Assembly (NCBI GenBank): GCA_950097015.1 | Contig: CATNEN010000024.1 | Coordinates: 3,415,501 to 3,479,500 of the forward strand | Direction of reading: 5' to 3' | DNA length: 64,000 nt | DNA from: Macrostomum hystrix | Lineage: Eukaryota; Platyhelminthes; Macrostomidae | In this document: piece after piece, positions 1 to 10,725 of the stretch | Position numbering within the stretch: position 1 is the stretch's first letter | Layout of the letters: the number at the start of each line of letters is the position of its first letter | Position numbers and translations under genes: made by a program | The notes under the pieces: model-generated | Told to the model about the DNA's origin: nothing | The model's database searches: none | The model's input: the letters and a program-made list of their open reading frames with translations, nothing else

Positions 1-64
<64 letters not shown>
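1..64. repeat. (ATCT)n microsatellite at window edge
   Basis: Perfect tetranucleotide run from the first base. A second, slightly impure (ATCT/ATCC)n run lies at 367-412. Each is bordered by the same pyrimidine-rich phrase (TCGCTTCGCTCGCTCTTTCT, near 64 and 338), so this is a locally duplicated block. Confidence 0.97.
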
Positions 65-1060
65 CGCTTCGCTCGCTCTTTCTCGCTTTCTATATCTATT
101 GCCAGGACCTGCACCGGAGCGGTTACGAAAATTAGGCTTCTCGGTAGTTGCACGCACTCTTTTGCACTAGTTGAGTAGTCTGATTTTTGAATGGCATGGC
201 TGGTTCCAGATGGTAGTTCCTCTGGATAAAAGCGCTTACCGCGCCCATTGGCTTTCCAGCTGCCTTAATCGTTTCCGGTGATCTTGTGTGCGTGCTTTCA
301 GCTTGATTGGCTGCGGCAAGCAAGCTCGAAAGAGCTCGCTTCGCTCGCTCTTTCTCGCTATCTACTATCCATCTATCTATCTATCTATCTATCTATCCAT
401 CTATCTATCCAATGGTTCCAGGGAACGGTGTTCAAGCGGTACTGTTCAAGGGCAGTCGGCGCGCCTGGCTTGAGTTGCCGGAGATGATGCAAGAGCTTTG
501 CCAGTTCTTCATGGTTGACAAGCGGCTTCAAACTGAGGTGCTCGAAATCGGTGTGAGCATACAGATGAGCAGGCTGAACACTAGCCGCGAGTCCAGGTAG
601 GCTGCAAGCAGCAACAAGCTGATCGTATTAAAAAAAGCACTAAACTGAGCTGTTCGCATTGGTCTCTCACAGGAAGTTCTGGTCCAACATGCTCTTCGCT
701 GACAATGCTCCAAAGACCTCTCCGGATAACGACTTACATATCGATGGCTGGTTATCAACATTGCTTGGCGCTCGCAATTCCAATGAGCAGCAGGGCAGTC
801 AGGGCGGCGCCATGGTGCTGAATAAACTCTGCACAATGAAGACCGGCATCAGGCTGCCTGTCCTGCTAGTCCGAATGCCGAATTACGAATCTGGCGGTGA
901 CATAGGTGCAATGTCAGCTAAGACTTCAGTAACTGACGATGTTGTACTTGACGGTGCAGATTCAGGCCGCCAGCAAACCAGACTAGTCTACTATGATGAC
1001 TATAGGTTCGATTTTTTCAGTCTCAGATGGCTTAGCAAAACTGTCGTGATGGGTTTGTTT
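65..1060. other. No recognisable gene
   Basis: Apart from the ATCT run at 367-412 I recognise nothing here. A 135-codon open frame at 659-1066 (+) has no conserved motif, no good start context and no splice partner, so I do not call it a gene. It could be a decayed mobile-element fragment. Confidence 0.5.
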
Positions 1061-1064
1061 GAGT

Positions 1065-1275
1065 AAGCCACGGAGAGAAGGCTTTGGGGGCTTGTCGTGC
1101 AATTGGCGTCCTTGAGGGCCAACCACCCAGGCACAGTGAGAGAACACACTGTCTGACAACAAAAATAAGTTTGGGCAGTTGTGCACACCTTGTGAGCAGG
1201 AGTAGGATATATGCGCTAGCAGGAGCCGGTGGAATGGGCAGCATTGTCTCTCCTGGCTCTGGGTTCATAGTCATC
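1065..1275 (+). mobile_element. SINE family A, 5'-truncated diverged copy
   Basis: Matches the body of the fuller SINE copy at 2400-2755 (GAGAGAAGGCTT, GGGGGCTTGTCGTGCAATT, GAGGGCCAACC, a GCACAGTGAG stretch, CTGTCTGACAA). The tRNA-like head is missing and the 3' part is diverged. Confidence 0.7.
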
Positions 1276-2389
1276 GAATGATGCGCATAAGAGGAGTTTC
1301 ACAGGATACACTTTAACCAGACAGAGAAGCGCAATATAGAAACTAAACTAGAGTTCCGCCGTTGCTACGGATTCGGGCACGGGAAGTTACGGATGAGGAA
1401 ACGGTTGCGGGAACTTTTGTTTTCCTGTTTCTTGAGTTTTTGCCGACTAAAGCCCTTTAGTAGCAATTTTCGAATTTCTATCTGCGTGTGTGTGGAGTTG
1501 AGCGTGTGGTTCTCTAGTCCCCAGCCTGTGGAAACTCAGGCTCTAGAGATTAAAATACTATGTGCATGATGTGCGGTGTTAGAGGGGTTTAACCCCGAGC
1601 CTTTTTGAGTTCTAAACTACACATTTTTGCATTTCTGAGAGCTACATGTATCTGTATGTAATTATTTTTGTTAAACACGTCACCTCCGTTGATGCATGTC
1701 AGAGAGAAGCTGCTGAACAATTCCGGTAATCCGAGAGAGGTCCCGATCGGAATGTTTCTGCCGTGGCGCAGTTGCGAGGCTGTGAACCGGACTCGACGTC
1801 TGTGGCGTCACATTGGCGGTGACTCGCCGGCTGTATCCAGAACCGTGGGTAAAACGACCAGCAGCCCGGTCGCTCGGAACCGGAACAACGTCGAAAATGT
1901 GCGCTTTAGCAGTAGAAAGAGCACGCTAGTGTTAAAGTTAATCTTTGGTATTCAATTTTTGAACAATCGGACAGCCTTTTATACTGAATTATGATACGTC
2001 AATGCCGTCCCAACCTCTGAACCTTTGCTTTACAGCAAACAATGGTCAGCCAATCCCTCTCTGAGAAGGAATACTCAGTTCAGCGTTGGACATTCAAAAG
2101 CCAGCACAAAGCAAAGTCTGCATGGTGAGAAGCCAAGACTATTCTTATGTAGGGCCAACTGTTTGGGGAAACCCTAAGTTGCATGAGTTCAACCAGCTGC
2201 TATTAGCTGGGGGGGAATTTGGTTGGTGAGTTACCTTTGAAATGCTTCTGTAAATCTCAGCTGGGTTTGGTATCATTTTATTCTGTTGTATTCCATTCTA
2301 TTGTCTCTTAAAACTGTAGACAGATTTATATTAACAAAACAAAAAACCGATGAAAGTCACTGGGCGCAAATTTACCTCAACCCGTTGTA
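1276..2389. other. Non-coding stretch with two small hairpins
   Basis: No gene recognised. Bases 1511-1549 form a hairpin: TCTCTAG pairs with CTAGAGA and AGCCTG with CAGGCT, with a 5-nt bulge and an 8-nt loop. A second small palindrome (GGGGTTTAACCCC) sits near 1584-1597. Neither matches a known RNA family that I can name. Confidence 0.45.
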
Positions 2390-2399
2390 ACGTCGTAGA

Positions 2400-2755
2400 A
2401 TGGGGGTCCGTGGCAGGGCGGTTAACTCGTTTGTCTCTCGCACCAAGGTCCCTAAGTTCGATTCCGCGGCGAGGCCACATTTATTTGGGGCGCAGCCGCG
2501 GAGAGAAGGCTTGGGGGCTTGTCGTGCAATTTACGCCTTTGAGGGCCAGCCTCCAATGCACAGTGAAGTGTACACTGCCTGACGATGAGAAAGTCAAGGC
2601 AGATGTACACACCTGTGTGAGCGTGTGCCTGGGTACAGTATCTGTGTGCGTGTGTGCTCAGGAGTCAGCGAAATGTGCAGAATTGCCTCCTCGCTGGCTG
2701 CGGGTCTAGTGTCACCGAATGATGTGCCATTGCCCGCTTGTTATTATTATTATAT
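2400..2755 (+). mobile_element. SINE family A, full-length tRNA-derived copy
   Basis: The head resembles a Ser/Leu-type tRNA with a box-A-like GTGGCAGGGCGGTTAACTCG and a box-B-like AAGTTCGATTCC. An unrelated body of about 270 bp follows and the copy ends in a (TTA)n tail. It is flanked by a perfect 10-bp target-site duplication CGTCGTAGAA (2390-2399 and 2756-2765), the mark of LINE-assisted retrotransposition. Other copies lie near 1065, 12049, 21836(-), 39580(-), 59358 and 63405(-). Confidence 0.9.
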
Positions 2756-2795
2756 CGTCGTAGAAGGCACAAAGCGTTGGTGGCACGATAAGATC

Positions 2796-3136
2796 AAATG
2801 GGTTGGGGTTGGATGTGTTGCAGTGTATTAGAAAGAGTCATAGATGTACGAGTACGAGTATTTAGCTCATTAGGATGCATAGAAGGTTCATTAGAAGATC
2901 TTGGCATTCCAACAGCATTAACACATCAATTCCACTTGCATTCCTTCCTTTCCCGCGTATGCGACAACTTTAAAGCTGCAACTGCCGTTCAAAGCGACCA
3001 GCGAAGAGGCAGTTGGAGCCCTCTTACAACATGTGCTGCTTAATGAGCGGCATCTGCGGCTTCAGCATTCAGCGAAAGTCAAGCACTGGCGGCCAGTCCA
3101 GTTCTACATTCGTCCGACCGACCTGCTTCGTTGAAA
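2796..3136 (+). pseudogene. Possible decayed coding segment, unidentified
   Basis: One frame is open from about 2798 to 3043. An overlapping frame from about 2960 to 3136 reads like normal protein (an acidic-hydrophobic helix, then a basic segment ending in IRPTDLLR and a stop). Two protein-like frames that exchange near 2965-2990 suggest a frameshifted gene remnant. I do not recognise the family and this could be chance. Confidence 0.2.
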
Positions 3137-3287
3137 TTGTGCACCAAGATTGACAAAATCTTTATTTGTCACACTGAAAGTTGCTGTGCTGAAAGGGACC
3201 AATCTTCAGTGAAATATTCCAGTATACAAACTTTTAGTCCAGGCACTTACTAACGCCACCTTTTCTCATTTTTACCACTTTTTTACT

Positions 3288-3625
3288 CAAGCCTCCATAC
3301 CTACCAACACCTCCTGATCACCAGCCAACTCAAGCCTCCATACCTACCAACACCTCCTGATCACCAGCCAACTCAAGCATCCATACCTACCAACACCTCC
3401 TGATCACCAGCCAACTCAAGCCTCCATACCTACCAACACCTCCCGATCACCAGCCAACTCAAGCCTCCATACCTACCAACACCTCCTGATCACCAGCCAA
3501 CTCAAGCCTCCATACCTACCAATACCTCCCGATCACCAGCCAACTCAAGCCTCCATACATACCAACACCTCCTGATCACCAGCCAACTCAAGCCTCCATA
3601 CAAACAAACACCTACGGATCACCAG
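3288..3625. repeat. Minisatellite, 43-bp unit
   Basis: About eight near-identical units containing CCTACCAACACCTCCTGATC and CACCAGCCAACTCAAGC, with C/T variants. The last unit is degenerate. No coding potential is supported. Confidence 0.95.
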
Positions 3626-3879
3626 ATCCTACATTTACTTCCACTATGACCAACCTACTCAAATATTCACCCATATAAACGCACCGGATGCTGCACAGCT
3701 TCCACGAACATATTTTTTATGGGTCTGATCGTTAGTTTTTTATAACAAAGAAATGTCACTTTTACTGTATGTACTGGCAACTGATCTTTCAAATTTCTTT
3801 GAGTTGCTCATTTCACGAAAAATTTATTCTTTGATGGATGGAAGCATTCTCATATTCAGACTGTACCGGGGAAGTCCCC

Positions 3880-4060
3880 GTAGCAACAGAGAACCAATGT
3901 CCCCCCAGCAACAAAGCAACAGAGAACCAACGTCCCCCCAGCAACAGAGCAACAGAGAACCAATGTCCCCCCAGCAACAGAGCAACAGAGAACCAATGTC
4001 CCCCCAGCAACAGAGCAACAGAGAACCAATGTCCCCCAGCAACAGAGAACCAATGTCCCG
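3880..4060. repeat. Minisatellite, 33-bp unit
   Basis: Five to six copies of a unit containing GTCCCCCCAGCAACAGAGCA and ACAGAGAACCAAT. The unit is a multiple of three, so four frames stay open across it. I treat those frames as artefacts. Confidence 0.95.
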
Positions 4061-5060
4061 CCAAATAAACTTTTTGATCAAAATTATGATTAATAATACC
4101 TGTTGTTCGACATTCACAGTTTCTTGCTGATCGATCGCTCAACATACGACCTGCTAAAAGGACACTACTAATGTTAGTATCAATCGGACATGATCGGGGG
4201 ACAGTCAAATAGCTTAAAAGTCTTGGGACTGCGCGTTGCTGGCCAGACGCGGGGAAGCTCTATTTACAATGGCTACAGCTGAACAATCGCAGGGAGGCAC
4301 CAAAGAGAATTTATAAATGCTTCCCATTGTGCAGACCTCCTGCATTATTCTTAAAAGACAACGGCTGTTAATATTTTTTGTCTAAGAGAGTATTTTAGGG
4401 ATAGAGGGAACAGTCGGAGCAGCGTAGTGCCCTGCGTCAAGTATTACCAGTGAGCAGGGGCTTACTGCAGCGACTGAAGAAGAATTGTGGGAGAAAAGAA
4501 TGAATAGAAACAGCAATACAGAAGGGCTGGTTGCTGTAAACAATGGAACGCAAGAGAAACCTTGCTCACTTCCTTCTGCTTCTATTCCTAAATTTTCCTT
4601 CCCAGAAATTTCCCCAGAGCCTACCACGAGCTTCTTTGTAATTTTTTCTAGCCTGATTTCCACGAAGGTTGCCGTTGGCAACAGCGCTCGCTCGCGTCCT
4701 TTCTCTCCCTTCCCTGGGATGTTGTCCCCCAGGGCTGTCTCTGCTTGGACAGATGCGCACTAAACCTCCGCTTGCCAGGATGAGGCCAACCCGCAGCATG
4801 CACCTGAGTGCCATGGTTGGTGACAAATAACTAATGTCAATTCAGAAAGCTGCTGAGTAGCTAAGTCCCAATCAAAGTGTGGGAAATTCTCCAGCGCTAC
4901 AAGCACGGTTTAGGGACTAAAATAGGGCGGGAATTGGAACAACTGCTCACAATGCAGCCGTGACTCGGTGGTGAGTGACTCGCACTGGCAGCTAACTCTG
5001 CTAGTTGCCATGAGCAAGCGGCTATGAGCGAAACTCGGCCTGGTGACTTGTAGCTGACGC
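4061..5060. other. No recognisable gene
   Basis: Open frames near 4382-4826 on both strands are short, mutually overlapping and lack motifs. Any 5' UTR or promoter of the gene beginning at 5061 would lie here, but I see no distinctive TATA-like element. Confidence 0.4.
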
Positions 5061-6074
5061 ATGAATCACTGCTTTCGGCAGCACTTCCAGCAGCAGCAGC
5101 AGCAGCAGCAGCAGCTTCACCACCAGCGACAACTAAGACGTCGCGACTGGGTTCGCAAGCTCGGCCAGGCGGGTTGCTCCGATGGCAGCAGCATGCTGAG
5201 TCTGGAGTTCGGCTTGGCAGGCGCTCGGGCATTTCAACGGCCGCCAACTGGGCGACATCGAGGCGACGCCGGGGACTCCAACTGGATGTCGGGCGCAGCG
5301 GCTGGAAGCAGCTTGCCAAGGATTGGTGGCGCCATTTCTGCTGGACTGAGAAGTCAACCCTCGACAGCTTCTTATCAGCAGCGGCAGCATCTGGCCTCTC
5401 CAAGGTAAACCGGAGTTGTATCTGGCTTAAATCGTAACGTAATGCGTTGGAATATTTGTCCTAAACTACCCAGTCCTATAGTGACATGTCCATTAACAGT
5501 TGGACTACCAAGCCCTTTTGCTTAATTCAAGTTTGTCAAGTTTGTCTCAATTTAAATGAAAAACGCTTTCAATACGTAATTAATAGCCTTTTCAATTTGA
5601 AAATCCAGGTGCTTGCTTACGTCACCTAGACGGGAGCCGTCGCCGCAGAAATCACCTCGTGATCAGCAGCAGGCATCATCATGCACGCCGCCTCCGCCGT
5701 TACTGTACATCAGCGGCAGCCGGCAGGCTCCGTCAGCAACTCGGAGACCGTGGCAGCGAGCAACTCAGCACAATCATCAGCAGCAGGTGCAGCCAGCAAG
5801 ATCCGCTCTGTCGGCGGTGGCGATAGCGCGGCGTAGACCTGGACGCAGCGCAGTGTCAGCCGCGGCCAACTTCGGCTCCGGGCTCAGCAGGCGGACAGTG
5901 GGACCGTGGCCGGCTGCCGACATCAGCGCCGAAGATGAGACCGTGACCATGCTGCGCCATCTGCTGGAGTCGGCGACAACCTGTCCGCTGGCCGAGGCCG
6001 ACACTCGAGCAGATGACGGCGCTAGACAGCAGGCCGGAGAGGCGACGACAGCAGAGGTGGCGAGGCTGAGATGA
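5061..6074 (+). CDS. Hypothetical Gln-rich protein, two exons
   Basis: Exons 5061-5404 and 5609-6074 join in phase 2 across a 204-bp intron (CCAAG/GTAAAC donor, AATCCAG acceptor), giving 269 residues. The N-terminus has a run of nine Gln encoded by CAG repeats. The middle is rich in Ser, Gln, Pro and Arg, with an SPRREPSPQKSPR phosphosite-like stretch. Near residues 220-250 a short acidic helix (AEDETVTMLRHLLESA) is the only segment that looks folded. I do not recognise a family. Support comes from matching splice phase, high GC relative to the flanks and a continuous frame. Low complexity means this could still be a fortuitous ORF. Confidence 0.4.
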
Positions 6075-6099
6075 GTGTGGTTTAACAGTGGAAAGACTA

Positions 6100-6365
6100 C
6101 GCTGTTTTTCTCAATTCAGCTGGGGAAATACCACGGGGATATTTCAAATACCAACCGTCTACTTCACGAAAGCTCCCAAACCGAATGACTGATTTTGTAA
6201 AAGTCCACCGTACGGATGGATCTAAATTTTACGCCTTGAACGCCTGCAGGAAAAAATGTGGGTATTTGACGTGGTTTTTCTTCTTGTTCAGAAGCTAATG
6301 TGTGATGCCGGAGCCCACAGCAACCCACTGTGACTTCGCACAAACGCATTTTCGTCAAACAACAA
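6100..6365 (+). repeat. Interspersed repeat family C, copy 1
   Basis: Shares the phrases GGGGAAATACCACGGGGA, ATTTCAAATACCAAC and GCTCCCAAACCGAATGACTG with a reverse-strand copy near 26930-27045. It shares CTTCACGATAGTTCCCAAAC-like text with a third copy at 45905-46060. No ends, tail or ORF could be defined, so the class is unknown. Confidence 0.6.
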
Positions 6366-6474
6366 GTCTACTACGAGACTACAAGTCTACTCGTATAATT
6401 AGTCAAATGAGTTTAAGTATTTCAGTCAATAAATGCTTGTTGCAAGGTTGATAAACAAATAGCTTTTTGGTCTA

Positions 6475-7104
6475 TACTCAGCAACAACTAAACCCCCCCC
6501 CAACTCACGCTGTCACACGGGCACAAAAGTTAAGCAATGTCTTTAATTCTAGTCTCAGTATCGTGTGTAGTAACCACGAGCATGCAAAAGTGCCGTGACT
6601 CGTCGTGGCATCCTGATCACCAGCCGGTTGATGAACTCTTGGGGCAGCTGCTGCCAGGCATTCAGCACCGCCAGTCGCAACTGTTCAGCATTCTGTGGGG
6701 CATCCTGCTGAACTCTTCGCTTTACAAAGTCCCAGACATGCTCGATGGGGTTCATGTCTGGAGACTTTGACGGCCAGTTCAATGTGCGAATGCCGAGCTG
6801 CTCCTTCAGCAGCTGCACGTGTGCTGCTCGATGTGGCGCAGCGTTGTCGTCTTGAAGCATGCAGTTCTGCGGGCCGCCAAAGGTTGTCGTAGCAAATGGC
6901 AGAAACTGCTGCTGTAGCAGCTCTGCATACGAGCGTAGGTCTGCCCAGTTACATTCTGCTCCAGAATGACAAGCTCTGTTTTGCCATTCAGTGCGATGCC
7001 AGCCCAGGCGTGCAGTGAAACACATTTCTGAGTCACCGATGGCATACAAAACTTTTGGGCCGTGTGACAGCGTGAGTTGGGGGGGGTTTAGCTGTTGCTG
7101 AGTA
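6475..7104. mobile_element. Tc1-like DNA transposon, internally deleted
   Basis: An approx. 55-bp terminal inverted repeat is clear: TACTCAGCAACAACTAAACC at the left end matches the reverse complement of the right end, followed by a C-run, AACTCACGCTGTCACACGG and CAAAAGT. TA dinucleotides abut both ends (6473-6474 and 7105-7106), as expected for Tc1/mariner. At 630 bp it is about half the size of an active element. It keeps only the C-terminal part of the transposase. Confidence 0.88.
6555..7045 (-). pseudogene. Tc1-like transposase, C-terminal fragment
   Basis: The reverse-strand reading shows QDDNAAPHRAAHVQLL, then LNWPSKSPDMNPIEHVWDFV. These are the second catalytic Asp region and the NPIEHxWD glutamate block of Tc1 DD34E transposases. 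The N-terminal helix-turn-helix domains and the first catalytic Asp block are absent. The open frame also runs backwards through the terminal inverted repeat to about 7127, which is not natural coding. It is inactive on its own but could be mobilised in trans because both terminal repeats survive. Confidence 0.85.
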
Positions 7105-7110
7105 TAGATA

Positions 7111-7797
7111 GCTCTTTTGTGACTCAATTGGGTTCTAGTTAATATCTAAGTTTTATATAATACGCTCGTACATTTTCTTTGTTTTTAATGTTTTTTCATG
7201 CAATGTACTCCGCTTTGACTACAGCAAACAGCGAAGTTCAAAGACTAAACTAGAAAGTACACTTGCACTTTCCATAATCTTTCGCTCGTTTCGAACTATT
7301 TTGTTGACTTTGTTATTGTGTTTTGGTCACCTACTTTAGTTGTGCTTTTGTTACGCGTACTTGCGCCGTGCTTTGTACATTATACTCAGAGATTTGTTTG
7401 GAAATAAATAACATACGTCAAGGACTGAGTCTTTGTTTGTCGATACTCGTACATCGTCAATAAATTTGATTTTTTCTAATGGGTTAAAAGTCCACCATCC
7501 AGGGAAGTAAAAACAATGGTTATAAAAAATTATCTGTTAATTGATTACATGCCAGCTAAAAACTGTGACAGTTAAATACCAATTTTTAGTTGCTACAGAA
7601 GCCTGGGAACTAGCAATAGTGAAAATAGTTCATATGTTCGAGAATGGTCGTATTACTGAATTGGAGTGGAATACAAGTGCTGAATACATGTTTGAGAATT
7701 CTGGAAATTAATTTGAGTTCTGTTTTTTCTTCTTGAATTACGAGCGTAGAAAACAATGTCCATCATGGATGCAGCTCTCGCTTTCGCCGTATCGAGC
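7111..7797. other. AT-rich spacer
   Basis: No gene seen. It contains two exact copies of the ten-base motif TACGAGCGTA or its complement (7161-7170 and 7739-7748), discussed among the findings. It would include the 3' UTR of the reverse-strand gene ending at 7798. Confidence 0.5.
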
Positions 7798-8763
7798 TTA
7801 GGCCTTGTTGGCTGGGTAGCCAGGGTTGTAGTTGGTCAACCGGTAACCAGACTGGTTGAAACCCGTATTGCCCCACGACCGGAAATCGTAGGGCCCAGTC
7901 ACCTGGCGCTGCTCGTTGGGTCCAAGGACGGCTGCTCCACTCATCGGCAACTGTTGACCTGGCTGAGCTGGCTGACCCGGCGCTTGCGAAAAAGAACCGC
8001 TAGAGAGGGGTTGCTGCTGCTGCTGTCCAGCAGGTCCCTGAGGCCATTGGCCAGCCTGGGTCTGCTGGCCCTGAGGCCATTGACCAGCCTGGGTCTGCTG
8101 GCCCTGAGGCCATTGGCCAGGCTGGGTCTGCTGGCCCTGAGGATACTGGCCAGGCTGGGGCTGTGGCTGACCGTAGGTTCCAGGCTGGGGCTGTGGCTGA
8201 CTGTAGGTTCCAGGCTGGGGCTGTGGCTGACCGTAGGTTCCAGGCTGGGGCTGTGGCTGACCGTAGGTTCCTGGCTGAGGCTGTGGCTGACCGTAGGTTC
8301 CAGGCTGGGGCTGTGGCTGACCGTAGATTCCTGGCTGAGGCTGTGGCTGACCGTAGGTTCCTGGCTGAGGCTGTGGCTGACCGTAGGTTCCTGGCTGAGG
8401 CTGTGGCTGACCGTAGGTTCCTGGCTGAGGCTGTGGCTGACCGTAGGTTCCTGGCTGAGGCTGTGGCTGACCGTAGGTTCCTGGCTGAGGCTGTGGCTGA
8501 CCGTAGGTTCCTGGCTGGGCCTGTGGCTGACCGTAGGTTCCAGGCTGGGGCTGTGGCTGACCGTAGGTTCCAGGCTGGGGCTGTGGCTGACCGTAGGCCG
8601 TCGGTATGCCGTAGCCGGGCTGCTGGTAGCCGTAGCCGGCACCTGGCGGCGGCATTTGGTCGTACTGGCCGGGCGGGCCACCAGACTGCAGCCCCTCGAG
8701 TCCGATGGGCGGCGGGGCGCCGCCGTATCCGCCGGGGTTCTGGCTCGGATAGCTTGGGTACAT
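7798..8763 (-). CDS. Pro/Gln/Gly/Tyr decapeptide-repeat protein
   Basis: Single reverse-strand frame of 321 residues. Residues about 1-55 are Gly/Pro/Tyr-rich and include [10 protein letters not shown]. About fourteen copies of the ten-residue unit [10 protein letters not shown] follow, then four units of the type [10 protein letters not shown]. The C-terminal 45 residues are non-repetitive ([25 protein letters not shown]). There is no signal peptide or membrane segment. The N-terminal composition and the PPIGL phrase recall the disordered tail of annexin A7/A11-type proteins, but no annexin repeat follows. Similar tails occur in ALIX-binding and phase-separating proteins. The start codon fits because the upstream frame is non-repetitive and soon closed. 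The function is unknown; the repeat was probably expanded by unequal exchange. Confidence 0.65.
   Translation of the reverse strand: MYPSYPSQNPGGYGGAPPPIGLEGLQSGGPPGQYDQMPPPGAGYGYQQPGYGIPTAYGQPQPQPGTYGQPQPQPGTYGQPQAQPGTYGQPQPQPGTYGQPQPQPGTYGQPQPQPGTYGQPQPQPGTYGQPQPQPGTYGQPQPQPGIYGQPQPQPGTYGQPQPQPGTYGQPQPQPGTYGQPQPQPGTYSQPQPQPGTYGQPQPQPGQYPQGQQTQPGQWPQGQQTQAGQWPQGQQTQAGQWPQGPAGQQQQQPLSSGSFSQAPGQPAQPGQQLPMSGAAVLGPNEQRQVTGPYDFRSWGNTGFNQSGYRLTNYNPGYPANKA
8040..8600. repeat. Coding minisatellite, 30-bp unit
   Basis: Tandem 30-bp units containing CTGTGGCTGACCGTAGGTTC plus CTGGCTGAGG or CAGGCTGGGG encode the decapeptide repeats of the reverse-strand gene. A related 39-bp unit lies at its left edge. 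Units alternate between two spellings at two positions, which shows recent homogenisation. Confidence 0.95.
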
Positions 8764-9954
8764 TCTGTGGCAGTTTTCTCTTGCTAACTCTGGCGCAACG
8801 TTTCACTAGTTAGACTAGACTGACTGCTCTTCGTTAGTGATAAACGCTTGGTCTGCGAGACATTACATATACCCTGACTGGTCAGAACCTGTCTCACTCG
8901 CTTAGTCCACACGCCTTCGTCTCATTGTACGCATTTGCGTGCGCGTGCACAGTCTTGTGCGCAAACAATTATTCGCAGCTGCTCAATGTTCTCACCCCCT
9001 CTTTCCGTCTCCTTTGAGCGGGTGCAGCTCTAGCCTGATGCCTGTGAATCACGAATTGAGTTGTTGAGCATAAAAGGCCGCCAGTAGGAAAGCATTTGTC
9101 GCGGCATTATTTTCAGACTGGCAGGCACGGTGCCGGCGAAATTTGCTCATTTTTTTTGTTCTTCTAAAACTGAAAAGGCACCTTGCCTAAAATTTCACTT
9201 CGAGGCAATGGCCTTCAGGCACTCGTCGGCCATTGCATAATAAGAATTAACTGCCACGTTGCAATGGAATTGTTGGAAATTTTAACCAATGATGCCCATT
9301 GGAAGTCAGAGTTTTAGGCAATGGCCTTTGACACGGTAGCCGGCGATGAACCCTCCATTGCCTTCATTGCGAAGTTTGGTTAAGTAACACATCAAGTACT
9401 GGTTGAAGACGGGCAATATTATAGTGAAATGATGAAAGTTCCCATGGGAAATGATTGACTAGCAGGACGATTTATCCTTCCTACTCGACTCTACTGTGCT
9501 CAATTTTGTATAATGTTCGGTAGTAATTTGACACTTGCACGCGATTTATTTAGCATTCGAGCCGCTGCGCTGCAGCTGATGGCCCTCTAAACTTTTGAAG
9601 CCGCGGTTGCATTCACTCGAAACTGGTTGATGCCAATTCTTGCATACAAGGCTGGGCCAGTGTGGGACAGCGAAGCAAACAGCTAATCGCACACTAGTTA
9701 AAGGGGCTAGAGAATTTGATCAAGTTCCCCCAATGGCCAATTCCCGCGGGTTGGGAAACCATGGCCTTCTCTTGGTGTGTGTGAGCAAGCGCTCAAGCGC
9801 GTCAGGACTGATCATTTGGCTGAAGAAGACTATTATTAAAATTTGCACTAGTACTGCACTGCCTCAGCCTTGCAGCTATTGAGACAAGAAGAGAAGCAAC
9901 TGGCTGCCGGTTTTTGAGAACTCCATCACCAACAATCATTTTACTTCCATTCTT
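8764..9954. other. Intergenic region between divergent genes
   Basis: This lies between the reverse-strand repeat protein and the forward calmodulin-like gene, so both promoters should be here. A CATAAAAGG box near 9069-9077 is a weak forward TATA-like candidate and GTATATGT near 8867-8874 a weak reverse one. A 9-bp-stem hairpin (GCAATGGCC/GGCCATTGC) lies at about 9207-9235. No gene recognised. Confidence 0.35.
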
Positions 9955-10029
9955 ATGTCGCTAGTAGGAAGCAACTGGAATCGACTGCCACGCCGCAATT
10001 CGCCTGACACACTTCAGCAGCCGGCCACA

Positions 10030-10191
10030 ATGAGCACACCTCAGCAGCTTCTTACTAGCGACGAAGCTCAGCAGCTGAACGACGTGTTCGACCTGTTCGA
10101 CTCAGATGGCGACGGCCGCATCGTGGCCAGCGAGATTGGCGCCGCGTTGGCCAGCCTGCACGGACAGCGACCGACTAAGAAGGAGCTAAAG
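10030..10191 (+). CDS. Calmodulin-like four-EF-hand protein, exon 1
   Basis: First coding exon of a calmodulin/troponin-C-type Ca2+ sensor completed by 22332-22691. The ATG at 10030 (CACAATGA context) gives MSTPQQLLTSDEAQQLNDVF, aligned with the start of calmodulin. An in-frame ATG at 9955 would add 25 residues. The exon encodes EF-hand 1 with loop DSDGDGRIVASE and ends at ELK before GTAGAG, exactly where calmodulin passes from hand 1 to hand 2. The phase-0 join gives 173 residues from ATG 10030. All four loops keep Asp at position 1, Gly at 6 and Glu at 12, so all should bind Ca2+. The linker between hands 2 and 3 is about ten residues longer than in calmodulin and Gln/Ser-rich. It is therefore a calmodulin-like paralogue, not calmodulin. 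Confidence 0.85.
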
Positions 10192-10374
10192 GTAGAGAAA
10201 ACTGTGCTCACTAACTAGCTGGTGTAGCTCTAGACGAACATTACCTACCTCGCTCTCATTGTTCTGAATGGCTAACTAACTGATCGTATCACTTATTCAA
10301 ACATTTGGTTATCGGATCCTACAGCAAATATGCAGGCTACTCGAACATTATCAGTTTGTATAGAATTAACAGCT

Positions 10375-10725
10375 TTAAACGCATTTGTCAATATGCATTT
10401 CTTGTGTCCAAAGTATAGATTTCTGTGGACACAGAATTGGAAACCAAAGGTAAAATCTTCTCATCAAATTTAGGCGCCACAGAAAGGTCATCGCCTTTCT
10501 TAGCTCATCGTTCAGCGTATGAGAACCATTTGGAGTCAAAACACACTGCAATTTCTCCATATTTTCATAACCGATAACTGAAGTCGATCTCTCTGCTAAT
10601 GCTCTATATAGGATAGTGGTTTTCAATGTTGCTGCAGTATATTGTTGAGACATTGAGACGTTAATATCGAGGAAGTGAGTGTACAGTGTACAGCGATTTT
10701 CAAGACTATCAACTGGAATTGACAT
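10375..10725 (-). pseudogene. Probable retroelement reverse-transcriptase remnant
   Basis: The 116-residue reverse frame contains THFLDINVS, then KTTILYRALAE, then an acidic helix and LTPNGSHT. This order resembles the C-terminal thumb region of Penelope-like or related reverse transcriptases (hPFLDxxVT, KxxxVxxLxxRA, E..L...L..NGYP). The match is weak and the frame has no intact neighbours, so it is at best a decayed fragment inside the calmodulin-like intron. Confidence 0.3.

Noticed and set aside
7756-8813. Forward frames of 343 and 216 codons and other reverse frames over the decapeptide gene
   Set aside because: The 30-bp unit keeps all frames open. Only the 7798-8763 reverse frame has sensible non-repetitive ends and composition.
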